This document shows positions 10,044-22,263 of a stretch of DNA of 64,000 nucleotides, piece by piece. A program made the position numbers and the translations under genes. Below the pieces are notes generated by a model that saw nothing but the letters and a program-made list of their open reading frames with translations, was not told where the DNA came from and ran no database searches. Origin of the DNA: Megalonaias nervosa (taxonomy: Eukaryota; Mollusca; Bivalvia; Unionida; Unionidae); assembly GCA_016617855.1 (NCBI GenBank), contig JAECUM010094177.1, positions 1 to 64,000 of the forward strand, given 5' to 3'. Numbering within the stretch: the stretch's first letter is position 1; every line of letters starts with the position of its first letter.

Positions 10044-12919
10044 TAAAGAATACTCAGGATACAATAGTATATAATCCATATAATCCGAATGACATCAGCA
10101 GTTTATATTCATCAATCGCATCATTATTTAAAATTTAAAAAAAAATAACAGTCATGTCTGTAATAAAAATAAATTAAAATGATGGTTTGGAGCTAAATGT
10201 CAAAAGTCCCGTAGAATATATATCCATGTGAAAAATAGACACAACAATAAACAAACACAAACAGGAAAAATCTTTTCCATCTTGATTTTAGTTTATATAG
10301 TACTGACAGTCTTTATATTATCTAATGCCATTCATTTGGTAATACAATTGCATCATATGCGAGCCCATTTCGTTCCTTCGCTGCCATAGTGGTTCTGCCA
10401 ACCAGAGCTCTGCACACGCTTAATTGTGACGTCATGCGAGGTTTCCCTGATGATCCAGTACAAGAAGTGAAGTGTAACTTTAATTTACTTGCCAATGAAA
10501 GTTGCCTTACTTGTTTATTTATCGTCTAATTCAAATCCCATATCCAGCTTAAATTGTAAATGATGCAGTTTTGCAATAAACAGCGTACTAAGAAACATCC
10601 TATGCGTGCTGTCATATAAAACGAGAATCTCGTATTCTGGCGGCAAATGATGTAATCGCTGTACAGACGATCAAACCGTTAAGGAATGAAGAAATATAAC
10701 CAACAACCAATAACACACTGAATCTTCGTCATTTGCAGACAACATTAAATCACACATTTTAAACATATTTACGTATAATCGTTATGAGTCTATAACGTTT
10801 CATATGCAGTTATTCTTAGAAAAGGTATTGCGGGCACTAGAACACACTTTCTCAAAACTCGATTTTCTAAGCCATGTAACGAGTCCAAGCAGGTCATACA
10901 TCACATTTCCCTTTTTTGCTATAACCAGTTATTTGCAGTTCATTTATTCCATTAATAATCTCCTCCGGAACAACGATTCTAGACTATATGATTTCTGCTC
11001 TTATGTTCATTGTTATATCGTATTTTTTTTATTCTGTATAGTGTCTTTTTTAATTTATTAATTACTGGTATAATTTCATTCATGTATGTTTTGCACATCA
11101 TGAAGTATATCAATAAAAAGAGTCGATGACGATTGCAACATTCTGGAACAACGTCAAGGTTTCAATACAACGACCCTTCCTGTCTACCATACCTTTGCCA
11201 AGACGTGACACGTAACCAAGGTCAAACATTTGACAAGGCCAGCATTAATGAACAATCAGCAACTCAGGGACTTTATTCAGCCAAGCGGACGGATTCGGAT
11301 TTTAGTATGAGACGAAAAATGCTTATTTCAACGGGATAAGAAGATCTTTGTGAAATTTTAAATTACTTCATCATTTTGTTGCTAATTTCCTGAAAAAGGA
11401 ATATTTTTGAAAGACTTTGTTAATAGCATTTAATTCTAATCAGAATTGAATGTAACGCCTTCATTTTCAATTTTTACAGGAAGTATATACCTTTCATCTG
11501 TGTTCAAGTAGACAAGGCACGGGTCAGAGTAGAAACTTCAGTAAGAGTGGCCATTAAATGATCAGCAAGTTACTTATAATATATGCGGAAAAAGTATTTA
11601 AAAAAATATCGATGTCTCCTTTACAGTGGTGTAAGTTATGAGTATCTGAGCGCGCCGACGGTAGATGAAAATTAACGAGTAATCAACAAGGCGCTCTGCA
11701 TCATAGCCGCTAAGTAAGCGCCTCTGCTATATGGCGATTTACTACCAAATTTCAGACATTATCCCTAGCCGACCAACTAGGAGGACATGCCCGTATATTA
11801 AGTGTAAGAAAGTTGCTAAAAACACCTGATGCCATTACTTTGTTTATTTTCTGACTTGCTGAGGTCAATCAAATATATGTCATGATTGTAATTTCAACTA
11901 AGCAAAATTCTTCGTAAAAATGTTTTAGCATGTATTTCTGCAAAACGTAAAACTGCCCATGCTTTTTATTGGCGCACTTCCATTGTCAGATCTGTTGCTT
12001 CGAAGGTGTGTTGTTTTGCATGTAGTCAAGCTTGTAATTTTCGTAGATTAAGTATATCTTGCGTGTAGGCCACAATCCCTTAATACCTAAACAGAAGAGA
12101 TGGGCTTTGATAAAGGCCGGAACTTATGAAGTTTCATCGACTAGGGGTCAGATATAGACCCGCACGAGTTATATTCACCTTGTGTTCATTTGTAGAATTG
12201 GAGTGGATGTTGTCAATAGTTTCCCTTTTCTACTGAAAGAAACGATCACCTGCGGTTCCTTCTTTGGGTTTTCATTCGTAGGTAATAATGTCTCTGGTCA
12301 TGTTAGATCTTCATGACAACTGTTAGTTTCCAATCAAACTTATTGTATTTTTATCTCACCTTCCAGGAAATTCCATATCTGACTTTAGTCTTCTCTGGGT
12401 TCCGTGCGACTTTTATTGCTATCTACATCTAACTAAATTAAAGCACACTATTGCTAAAATTTACATGAAAAAAAGGGATTAAAATTCTTTCAAATATTTT
12501 TCGAATTTTACAAGGAGCATTACCTTTATCATTGGAAACACTATTTCAACATCTCCAATCAGAGCCATTTTTCCAAAGAAACACCAATTCTGACTATGGT
12601 AAACTTGCTTATTTTGACATATTTTGGGATAATGGAAATATACAAACGTTATTTAACAAAAGTTTATGAAGGTTGTAGACGCTTAGAATGTAGCCGACAA
12701 ATGGGACTAAGTCGCTAACATGTTGCGTCAGACTTAAAAGAATGGCATGCATGGACGTCCGCAGGATTTTTTGCATTGGGCGGGGGAGGTCAGTCAGTCA
12801 GTCACGGCTGTGACAGTTGGTATTGTAAGCAGTCTGAAACTAAAGCTAATATTTACTAAACGTTTTGAACAGAATCTTGTGACATATTTTCAGCTTCATA
12901 TGCATGATTAAACTTGTCA

Positions 12920-12920
<1 letters not shown>
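10044..12920. other. No gene seen
   Basis: Non-coding in appearance in all frames. Short open frames at 10804-11061 and 11133-11339 (plus) carry no recognisable motif. No tandem or inverted repeat worth naming was noticed. Confidence 0.5.

Positions 12921-12921
<1 letters not shown>

Positions 12922-12973
<52 letters not shown>
12922..12973. repeat. (TA)n microsatellite
   Basis: About 26 uninterrupted TA units, the longest TA tract in the window. Confidence 0.95.
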
Positions 12974-12976
<3 letters not shown>

Positions 12977-13079
12977 GTATGATTTTCAGGGGTCGGCACG
13001 TGACACCACCCCCCACCACCCCACTTGACCAATGCTGCGGGCGCCCATGACGGCATGCTACATCAGCGTTTTATCCTGC

Positions 13080-13450
13080 GGACATGTAAGGGCTATTTGC
13101 GAATATTTTGGTCCTAAGAACACTTGAGATAAAGGTTTTTAAAAGTTTGCGGAAAATTTAAATACTGCAGACATTTCCGAATTTTAGGAAAATGAGCGGA
13201 CTGCTGATCTTATGGAACGTGCTCGTGGATTTTGAGTCATGCAGACATTTCAGATCGAGATTCCCTGATTTTTTCGACATTTTAGGTCCTGCAAACACTT
13301 AGGGGCGTCTTTTTTTTTTAAAGCTTTGCATAAATTGTACAGTATGCAGACACCTAAAGCTTTGCATAAATTGTACAGCATGCAGACACTTAAGAATTAT
13401 GTTTTTTAGCAATAGAATTTGCGGACACTTATGAACTTTGCGAACGTGTT
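13080..13450. repeat. Degenerate tandem repeat (GCAGACACTTA core)
   Basis: A core close to TGCAGACACTTA recurs irregularly. At 13320-13390 two near-identical 36-bp units stand side by side, beginning AAAGCTTTGCATAAATTG. The remaining copies are strongly diverged. Confidence 0.6.
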
Positions 13451-13566
13451 TGGTCGAAATGCATTTATTAATTATGACTATAGTCACATCGAAATACCAC
13501 TGAACAAGTGAAAGCGACTGCATCCAAATCGGGACGATATAAGGACATTAGTCAGTCTGATGTAGG

Positions 13567-13567
<1 letters not shown>

Positions 13568-13611
<44 letters not shown>
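13568..13611. repeat. (GT)n microsatellite
   Basis: About 21 GT units without interruption. Confidence 0.95.
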
Positions 13612-13612
<1 letters not shown>

Positions 13613-15279
13613 CAAAGTCAGACTCACAACTTCATCAGAAATTGCACAAGTGCTTCGGCTCTTTGAACTTTTCTGAATTAAAATTAAATATGAAATTCAA
13701 AAATTAAAATTTAAAAAGTTAAACTTGGATAAAGCTAATTGAATGTTCAGATGGACAAGACTTGGACTGACCAAGACAAAACTGGTTAAAAGCGGAACGA
13801 AACAAAACAGATTTTTTAAAATGGGATTTAAGTATGAACAATCTATTCGTTATTTATTTTGTAATAGTTTAAACCGAAAGGAACAGTACAGTTGTCTGCA
13901 AAAGCTGTTAAACAGTACCTAAGTGGTTAAATTCCTCTTTAAAAAAAAAAAAAGCGTCTGGAGATATTTTCACTCGGGAGAAATTGATAATCGTCACTGA
14001 TTTCAGCTCAGTTTATTTCGAAAAAGACAAAATAATTGTAAAATATATAAATGTTTAATTAATTAGTTCTTAACCTTGTATTTGATTATATTAGCACTTC
14101 TTCAATTTATGTATTTCTATCTGAAATTAATTTTAAAAATTCTATTGATAAATCACATTAAGATATTTTAGGAGAATTCACTTAGCAACATTTCAAGTCC
14201 ATTCTTGTAGAACCAAATTTATATACAATGGAATTACATTTTCGTTTGGCAAGAAGTATTTGATATATCTATTCAGTTCAGTTTAATTCCTTTGGTGATT
14301 TTCAAAATGTTCTGTGAGTAAAGCCATTTATTATATTCTAAGACATCCAGTGTTTCAGTATTCGTTTACTAAACATAGTTAAAAAAATACTTATTGTTTC
14401 TCTTTGGATTTCTTCATAATTTTGAATACTGATGTGCAACTTTTGCTGCATAGATTTTAATTTAATTTAAATTTTATTTTATGTTTAACATAAATACCTC
14501 GGATAAATCATTGATTGTACACCACAGATACAACAGCTGAGCACGTGTTAGGCACAACATAATGACTTTATTAATCTGTAAATTAATCCGTAACATTGTT
14601 TATCAATTTTATTTCTTCATAGTTCGCTTTTGGGATCAGAAAATCGCGCTGAACAAAATTCGACCAAATGCTCAAACGTTGTGCATCATATTTGCAAGCC
14701 TTACCTTTAGTTCTCTGCAAAGTTCCTCCTATGTTATAAAAATCCCGCCCCCACCCCCCACCCCCTTCAAATGGATAATATATGAACTACAAGTTCAATA
14801 CTTAAAGTGTTATTACCCTTGTCAACTATACTTTCACTTGTGCATGCAATGCTTAGATATATGATTTTGTTCAAATATTAAAATACGTTTTCCTTTGCAG
14901 GAGTCTGAGCAGAAGAGGAAAAAAAAAAAAGATTCAACTTTTTTCGGATACAGACTTTACATTATGGTGTTAGCATACTCCAGAAAATAAACACATAAAA
15001 ATAAGAAGAATATACATTTTACTTTCTTTCTCATTTTGCTGGTTTTTGTTTTTTACATCTACTTCTCTTTACCCAAATTAAAATATATGCCGTCAGCCTA
15101 TAAAGCTTCATAGCACAATGGCACGAACATAATCATTTGTATGGGCAAAATAAATTTTATAAGAAGTTTTCCATAATTCTGTGGAGTACTTACAATGATT
15201 TTCATGCCATCAAAATTAAACAATGTTTGCATTAAAACCATGTTAGAAAAAGTTACACAGAAATACACCAAACTGTATA
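13612..15279. other. No gene seen
   Basis: AT-rich sequence with homopolymer runs. The open frame at 14562-14864 (plus, 100 codons) has no motif and a proline run encoded by a C homopolymer. Confidence 0.5.
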
Positions 15280-15407
15280 GTGTTTTGTTTTGAGTTGGCC
15301 GAAAGAATGAATTTGGTATGGCGGAAGGATACGCCGAGGACGTTAGGCCGAGACGTATTCATATGCCATATCAAGCGATTTCTTGCCCCCGACTCAATAC
15401 AAAACAC
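15280..15407. repeat. Hairpin-forming MITE-like element
   Basis: GTGTTTTGTTTTGAGTTGG at the left end is the approximate reverse complement of the right end, 15389-15407 (CGACTCAATACAAAACAC). Inner bases (GAATGAATTTGGTATGGC against a downstream GTATTCATATGCCAT) are also inverted, so nearly the whole 128 bp can fold on itself. An open frame of 90 codons on the minus strand runs through it and is not taken as a gene. Confidence 0.55.
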
Positions 15408-16053
15408 GTATGCGGTTTTGAATTTAATACATATAACCACTTTTAATGCTTTGTAAATATTGTTTGCTTTACTGTATAACTGAAATTCAAAAGGAAATGG
15501 GATTGATATAAGCATGATTCAATGCGTCTAAATTTTCCTACGCGCGGACGTCAAAGAAGGTAACTAAGTAGTACGAATTTGAGTTTGTGATACGTAATAA
15601 GGATTGAACAGATATATCGAACGACAGATCAAGAATGTAGGATTAAATGAGTGTGTAATAAACTGTTCGATCCAAGAAAACAAATTCGGAAAGCAAAGTG
15701 TATCCAATTTAGTGAATTTAATTTTGTACCTACGTTGTTTGAGTCAATATTATTTAAATATCATCGTGTCCATCCTGCTGTAAAAGCCATCTTCCCCTAG
15801 AGTTTCATAAAATGTGATTGCACCAAATCAAACAAAGTAGACAAATGTAATTTAGTGTACCTGTTTCCATACTCATAGAAATAATCCTTTGCTTCTGTAT
15901 TTTTTAAAATTATTACACCACTTTCTTCATTTTATAGAAACAATTTGAATTTTCAACTAAAACATTCTGGAAAATAATTGTTGGCTCTGTGGTTAGGCAA
16001 CAACAGGCTTGCTTTTAATGCAGTTTTGTATAGCAAAATGTGGTTTTACAGAC

Positions 16054-17130
16054 TTAAAAAAAACCCAAACCTTTATAAACTGTATTTGTTGTCGAACGTT
16101 TAGGACTAAAATTTTTTTGAAGGTAAGGCTTTCCATTCACGACAGCCAGCCGATGGCATTGCCAGCGGTCATCGGAAAGAACGACACGATTGACCTGATA
16201 ATTGTTCATTACAGTGCCGCTGCCGCTTTCTCTGCAAAGCATTGTAAGTAGTCCGGCAAGCCACTCGAGCTGGGGGGTTTTCTTAATCCATTCTTTTATA
16301 TCGCTGTAGTCAGGTTAAGGTACCTGGTCTAAAAGTGGCATTGTGCCTCCTGGGATCGTGAACACTATGGTGCTTATGATAAAACCGAACACCATAAACA
16401 TCTAGGAGACTGTGATGCACGTCTCCCGAACAGTGGTAAATTGTTTGCGAAGTTTCACTTGGTAGTTTGGCTTCTGGAATTGCCCATGGAGCTCCTCCTC
16501 CATAACCGTACGTTGGGCTTGTAACTGCTCGAGCTCTGTTTTCATCATGAGCTCGTTCTATGGCTTTGTTTTATGCCCTATAACGTTTCTAATTTCTACG
16601 ATTGTGACGGCAGTATTTGAAAACCCACCTTTGTACGTTTGAACTGCCCTGTTCAGGTCAAGGATTTCTGGCTATCTGAAGGCACTAAACTCTGCTAGTT
16701 CCTTGACCGTGAGCGGTTTGTCTGAGGTGTTTCATTGCGAGCCGTGTCCCCGGATTACGTTCCAGCGAGGAACTCGGGATGTCATTGTGTCTACTTTGGC
16801 AGTTGATACCTTTTGAGCTGCAGAGAGCTATTTCTCTATTACAGTCGACAGCCACTCCTCGTTGAGGCCCAATGCTTAGATACACTCAACTCCCACCAAC
16901 TGTTATAGGTTGGATGGGAACAAGAATTTAGGTTGTTTTTCCGCATCACAGAAATCTAGTATGTCCACACCTACGAGGGTGCCGTCTTTCTTTGCCATGA
17001 ACCTGATATTTTATCACTTTACTAACTCCTTCGTTTTTCGATACTCATCAAACTCTGCTAGGCATTGTCTGTCTGTTGATGGAAAATCTCCTTGTTGCCA
17101 CGCGGCTGACACCACGCTTCCGCTGGCCTA
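16054..17130 (-). pseudogene. Unidentified decayed gene: charged N-terminus, coiled coil, membrane segment
   Basis: Readable minus-strand segments follow one another with stops and frame changes between them: about 17040-17110 (QGDFPSTDRQCLAEFDEY), about 16910-17000 (MAKKDGTLVGVDILDF), 16559-16900 (LGLNEEWLSTVIEK, KPLTVKELAEFSAF, EILDLNRAVQTYKGG), and 16054-16545. The last begins with a likely coiled coil (ELMMKTELEQLQAQRTVMEE). After one stop come a hydrophobic stretch MFMVFGFIISTIVFTIPG and then IKEWIKKTPQLEWLAGLL. A coiled coil followed by a membrane segment would suit a structural or envelope-associated protein, but that is speculation. Confidence 0.4.
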
Positions 17131-17149
17131 AGTAGGGGTTTCGGTCGGC

Positions 17150-17650
17150 AGTACTTGTGCTGCATTTACTTAGCGGTAAATGATATTTCAACATCGCCAG
17201 GCTAATAGGCCTTACGAGGGAAAACATCTAACAATTCAAGATCAAAGCCACTTTCAGCAATGTTTTGCTCTTAGGTAATCAACGATGCACAATTATTAAA
17301 GAGAGGACACATGAACTTCAATTGCACCAAACTTATTTAATTTAAGCAAGTCGATGCAATACGAAAACAAGCTATACACATTCCGCTTCTTCCTCCTCTC
17401 GCAGCATGTCACTAGGACCTAGAGTACAACGTTTGTGACTAATAATCCAAGCGTCGTAGACTAAAATCAGATGCTTTCTGTCAGATTTCCCAGCCTAGGC
17501 AGCGATGTCATTGTGCCCGGAATCGCCAGGTTGTCACTCACAGTTTCTTTAAACGGCGGCACAATAAAGCCGGTTGACACCAAGCATACAATCGCGAAAA
17601 GCCATCGTCCGTTAAATAAGTGTCAAGATCGAGAACAAATAAATGGTGTG
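17150..17650 (-). pseudogene. Unidentified decayed coding sequence with a hydrophobic segment
   Basis: Downstream of the polymerase on the same strand, about 50 codons at 17485-17620 read AIVCLVSTGFIVPPF and then TVSDNLAIPGTMTSLPRLG. The first part is hydrophobic enough for a membrane segment. A second piece at about 17185-17280 reads SGFDLELLDVFPRKAY and GDVEISFTAK around one stop. No family is recognised. It could be one gene with the block at 16.05-17.1 kb or a separate one. Confidence 0.35.
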
Positions 17651-17829
17651 TAACGACAACGCCGACATTTGGGTGTCAAAAAGGATCTTTGGCTGAATGG
17701 AAAGGAAAGGAAAAACGTGGTATACCAGCACATCCGAAACGCCAATACTGCCGCCATACGTGTCTTGTGTCGATTGTCTATTCATTCAACCCGAACGCTG
17801 GCTGCGCTAACGCGGCCACCGGCATGATT

Positions 17830-19835
17830 CCTGCTGTTCTCGATCAAAGAACAGGCAATCTTAATGCTGTATATCTTCGCCCATTCGTCCTTAAACGATC
17901 AGACAGCCTTTTCTCTTAACGATCAAGAAAACACATAGTCGGATGGGTAGTCGCTGGTGTCGTAGAGGGCGGAGTCCTCTCCAGTGACCCAGTATTGATC
18001 TTCCGTTTCGATGCTCAGCAGTAGTCTCTCTGCATCTGTGTACAAGAGGCTCGCCCTGTAACTCTACCTGGCATTCACGTTGCTGTAATAGAAGTCATAC
18101 ATCAGGATCTTGCTCATATCCAAGATCAACATTTCACTGTAGAACTGGTGCTAGAGCTTAAGGTTTCCAGTTACTTAATGGACATCAACAAGGTCCCCGC
18201 GAAAGATTTTCCGGGTCTTAAACGCTGGGTAGAAGCAAGGCGGTGCAGCTTCTCTTTCTCACCTTCCAGTCCCATATCGACACTGTTCTGCTTTCTCAGA
18301 ACTTCCATGGTTTTCCCAGAGATTGAGCTGTTCGTCAACTTAAAGAAGTCTTTCTCAAAGTCAGTCTTTGTTTTGGTCTCGAGATCAGCTTTGAGCTGGA
18401 TTTACAGCACCATCCACTTGCTATGATTGCAGTCCAGTGATCGGTGTATGTTGGTGACTCATCTAGTGTGAAGCTTGAGGTTCCAGTAATGAACTACATA
18501 ACGGTCTTTTTCGCAGGATGGGAACTAGTTTTGTGTACTCGGAAAACTCCCCCTCCCCCCTTAAATGTTCATTGACTAAACCACACTGACAGTCGCTCGG
18601 AAAGTTCAATGGAACGCATAGTACCGCTAGGGCCAGAGGATAATCGCTGTGTGCGTCATGGAGTTCTTCTGGGTACTCCATGTGGCTCCGAGGATGTAGC
18701 CTGTGGGTGCGTCTGCAGCACGCGTTGGTTAGTTGACCCACTTAAAACCGCCAGTTGGCAGACTCTGTTTTTATGACTCAGCCATAGAGATTGTTGGTAA
18801 GAAGATAGGTTATTCAGCTGTTTGGTTTTCGCTCTCGTAGTCTGGGCACATCGGTTTATTCGCATTCACATGTAGCCGACTCACCATCGAAATGCCACGG
18901 ATTCCTGTCTCAGTAAACATGTGCCTGTAAACAGCTCGAGCGCAACACCAGATGTCTTCACGAGGATGTCCTAGCTCATTCCCGGAGAGCTGTAATAATG
19001 GGCGGGGTCGAGGCCTTTTGTCTTTAAGCGAAGAGTACCGAACGCATCAAACCCGTCAACCAACAGAAGCACGTCGGTTCTGAAAGATCTCGCGAATATC
19101 TTCTAGCTTCACCTCCTGGTACCGGATGAAGGCCGCCACAGCTTCCTCGCCCCGACTGAGCAACAACTACTTAAATTTTGTCGTAGCGGACAACTATATA
19201 GCCAAAGCTACATGGCACCTACTCGGCGATTTTCTGCGCTTTGCACGCCTTCTGTAACTAATTTCCTGCTTCCACGTTGAGCGGTTCCACCGGCACGTTC
19301 GTTGCCTCGAAGTCCGCATACATTATGCATATCTGGCGGTGGTGGTTTTGAAATGAGAGGATGTTGTTTCCTGGTTCTGACAATGTCACGCGCTTTGGGC
19401 TTTTCACGTATACTAAGACAGCCTTTAGTATGTCCTTTCAATAGGTCGACCAGGCTAAAGACTTAGGGGTAACAGAAGCTGACGTGTTTCTTTTCTGTGT
19501 TGTGTATTTTATGTCTATGCAGCTAGAGTTTTTATCCAAACATAGTGGTTCATTTCTCCGTTTGTTAGCAGTAATATGTCCACAGTGTGTGGCCTTACTT
19601 TTTAGATAATGCATAGTGGGTGAAGAGCATTTGCCAGCCGAAGACCCTTACTACGATTTCCAGGTTGAGGCGCTCGAACTGCCAATATCGTTTACCTTTT
19701 ACGGGAATGTCGACGCCATCAAAGCTTAGCTCTCGCATGTGCTTGCCTGGCCGGTCAACGTTATCAAGGTTTGCTGGGTATTGGGCCATCAGAATAGCCT
19801 ATTCAAGCAGCTGTTGTCGGTATATTTCACATTAA
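17830..19835 (-). pseudogene. Family B DNA polymerase, protein-primed type (DNA_pol_B_2), heavily decayed
   Basis: Motifs are found in the right order along the minus strand, in several frames. An N-terminal block lies at 19595-19789 (HMRELSFDGVDIP, RYWQFERLNLE). Next comes a zinc-finger-like LLKGHTKGC at about 19410-19440. Exonuclease motif I is at 19306-19314 (YADFEA), and an exonuclease-side block at about 19100-19150. The palm entry DVLLLVDGF and GLDPAHYYSSPG lies at 18971-19060, and IRGISMVSR at about 18870-18915. EYPEELHDAHSDYPLA is at about 18631-18684, and the DFEKDFFKL plus GKTMEVLRK block at about 18310-18372. Motif C is at 18025-18042, read as YTDAER, where the second catalytic aspartate is lost. 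A C-terminal FKDE piece is near 17890. In-frame stops (for example 18971-18973) and many frame changes mean it cannot make a polymerase. Domain identity is certain by motif order; the host element is inferred. Confidence 0.85.
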
Positions 19836-19889
19836 TAGCGGATCGCGGGCAAAAGCACCTTGGCGCTAGAATGTAGTTCTAGTTTCGGC

Positions 19890-20345
19890 AGTGCTGGCCC
19901 GGAAATAGGCTGTCACTTTAATGGTTCTTTGACTCGGCTTCTTCATTGTAGACTCTAGGCTGCCTAACAATGACGTCCCATGCGCTGGGCCCAGTGGCAG
20001 TGAGAAATGCTAAAGCGTCTGTAACGAGCCTGAACTTTTCTAGCACATTGGCAGGGTAGTCTCCCACAATCGCGTCGGCTCTGCCGTGCTTCTCCTTAAA
20101 GGCCGACAGCCCGCCATGTGGAGTTCAATGTTTGAATAACTCGTTTATCAAGTTGTGGATATTACCCTGCGTGACTTGGACAGCAGACTCTACCCTTCGC
20201 CTAAGAGCCGAAACTGACGGCTTCAACTTGCGTCTAGAAGCCCGAACAGAATTCTCAATCCAGCTTTGGTCAGCCCCGCCCACGCGAAGCCCAGCCTCAC
20301 ACTCTTTCCTTGTCAGCAGCCCCCTCAGAAGCAACTCTCCCAACC
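19890..20345 (-). pseudogene. Coding-like sequence upstream of the decayed polymerase
   Basis: A 72-codon open frame (20125-20343) starting MGELLLRGLLTRKECEAG ends in a stop, and the same frame then stays readable through GRADAIVGDYPANVLEKF and PSAWDVIVRQPRVYNEE to about 19930. It may be the N-terminal part of the polymerase gene or a separate upstream gene. In protein-primed systems the terminal protein is often encoded there, but I see no feature that would prove it. I do not recognise the sequence. Confidence 0.4.
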
Positions 20346-20610
20346 TCTGGCAGATATCGTTTAATATTTATACCCTAGGGACCATAATTCTCTTTAATTT
20401 ATTATGTGACCGCATCTCACAAAGAACCTTGTCTTTATTTCTATTATGGTCTCTTGACAAGGTACTACCTCCACAACCCTTGTAGCTCTGACGAGCGGCT
20501 CTGACGCCAGCCTCACATTTCCAGCAAAGCAAAATCGCACATCCTGTTTGGCTCTTCGTGGAATGCGTTTGACAGTACATACATACATGACAATCTTCTC
20601 TGTTTCCCAA
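20346..20610 (-). other. Cysteine-rich open frame of unknown nature
   Basis: 80 codons starting MGNREDCHVCMYCQTHSTK, with a second pair in CAILLCWKC. The Cys pairs recall the C-terminal zinc-binding tail of some transposases, but spacing and histidines do not match clearly. It lies just beyond the GC-rich element and is overlapped by open frames in another phase. Real coding status is doubtful. Confidence 0.2.
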
Positions 20611-21996
20611 TTTTGGACATACGCACTTGTTTAATTAATAAACAATATCCTGAAGATGTATGGATTACCATTTTGCCCATATTTATTTTCATAAATAAGA
20701 CAGTCCGAACCGGCTTCGTGGGCTGCCCCCAGCTTGCTCAGGGATTTATTGGCAAGAAGTCCGAAGGTTTGCTGGTCCATAAAACAACAATTTAACCCCC
20801 TACATGTTTGCGCTGGGGTGGGCCCAAACTGGCATATAACTACAAAACAAAGACGTTCCGACTCTTCGGAGTAAAATACCTGCTTTAGATCTATCCCAAG
20901 CAACCCACAACAACAGCAAATAAATAAATACGTGTTATTAATAAATAAACAAGAAAATATGTGACCTATTAAATGAGAAAAAATCATAGTCCAAATATAC
21001 TGATACTGCAAGAGTTTAGCTTGTTGCAGATTGACGACGACGACGATGAAGATGACGACGACGACGATAGCGGTATTTGCAGCTGGCGTTGAAGATGTGC
21101 CTATCAGCGGGGGTGTGGTAGAGTGGGCTGTGACACTTAATATTACTAACAATCTTTCCTGGCTTAAGGTCAGTTTCTACTTTTTAAAAATATGATCATA
21201 CTAACTATTCAATTAAATACATAACTGTAACTCTAAGAATTGATAAAATCAACATATAATAACACAGCATTGCTTATAGCTAAACCTTTATACCACCACC
21301 CCCGCCCCCAAGTCAAACTGAAATCGCATCTTCGAAAATTCTTGTTATATTTGGTTGGGGTTTCAGTTTGCAACATTTAAGTGTGATGCTTCTACCAAAC
21401 AGATCATTTAAGAGCTAACATATATTCGTTTCTCTAAAGTATTTTAAAATATTAAAAAACTATTGTCTGAGGGAATTTAATTTAAAAATGTGTCTCAAAT
21501 TACATTTCGACAATTATTTAAAGTTATATAGGTCTGCGGAATTGCAAGAATTTGAAAACTTACGCTTAAGCACTGTTGTTGAGTGATCTAGGGACTATTT
21601 ATCTAGTGCAATGGACATCAATTTGAGATTTACTCTGGCCCGTTTATACCTTAAAATTTAATTTGCAATAAAAAATGTTTTCAAAAGAGATGGAAAAGTT
21701 ACTCATATGACCTTTTGATAGAATATAACGATAGAAGTGTAGTAAAATAACTTGTTTTTCACCCGACGAGTTTCCCTTTTATAGACCTTATTTCACTAAC
21801 CGTGATGGAATAGCCAATTTTGTAAATGGATCGATACTATTGCTGGAATTCTATTTAATTTTACTCTGTCAATGACCTGCTTTAGTAACTTTATATAGGT
21901 CTCAGTTTCATCATCTTCACAGATTCTTTTCCAGGTATTTGTTGATAGTAAGTAGCAGCAACATCAACTACCGTACCACATTGACATTATAATCAC
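20611..21996. other. No gene seen; short GAC repeat
   Basis: A 36-bp stretch of GAC and GAT triplets lies at 21034-21069. It creates a run of valines in a 173-codon minus-strand frame (20631-21152) that shows no other motif. The remainder is AT-rich and without visible features. Confidence 0.5.
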
Positions 21997-22029
21997 CTAC
22001 TACTAATAATAATACTACTATTACTGCTG

Positions 22030-22064
<35 letters not shown>

Positions 22065-22083
22065 GCTGCTGCTGCTACTTTGA

Positions 22084-22131
<48 letters not shown>
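21997..22131. repeat. Compound trinucleotide microsatellite
   Basis: TAC/TAT triplets, then TGC triplets, then after a short gap at about 22080 a run of about 15 AAT triplets. Confidence 0.95.
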
Positions 22132-22132
<1 letters not shown>

Positions 22133-22263
22133 GTCCTTATTTTCAGAGGGTAACTCAATTTACAAAAGCTCACCTCCCGTCTTGTGGTGGACGGTATCAA
22201 TATAAATATTTAATACGCCGGTTGTAGCATACGATAACAAAATTAGTAACTGTGTGTGCTAAT

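Larger units (their letters stand above)
15990..20345 (-). mobile_element. Decayed Polinton/adintovirus-like endogenous element
   Basis: A block of about 4.3 kb, visibly richer in G and C than its flanks. On the minus strand one coding-like sequence after another can be read, each broken by stops and frame changes. The clear member is a protein-primed type family B DNA polymerase (17.8-19.8 kb). Upstream of it are about 0.5 kb of further coding-like sequence, and downstream are one or more unidentified genes (16.05-17.65 kb). Polymerases of this type are known from Polintons/Mavericks, adintoviruses, bidnaviruses and linear plasmids. No integrase, capsid gene or terminal inverted repeat was recognised, so the exact class is open. 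The edges are set by composition and loss of open reading only. Confidence 0.7.

Noticed and set aside
19208..19441. 77-codon minus-strand frame as a gene of its own
   Set aside because: Only its first part belongs to the polymerase (zinc-finger-like LLKGHTKGC); the rest is the wrong frame across the exonuclease motif.
20631..21152. 173-codon minus-strand open frame with a hydrophobic stretch
   Set aside because: The hydrophobic run comes from a GAC microsatellite and the remainder has no motif.
21104..21161. Exon-like plus-strand stretch ending AAG/GTCAGT
   Set aside because: It ends in phase 0, whereas the FHA exon needs a phase 2 partner. It also overlaps a microsatellite.
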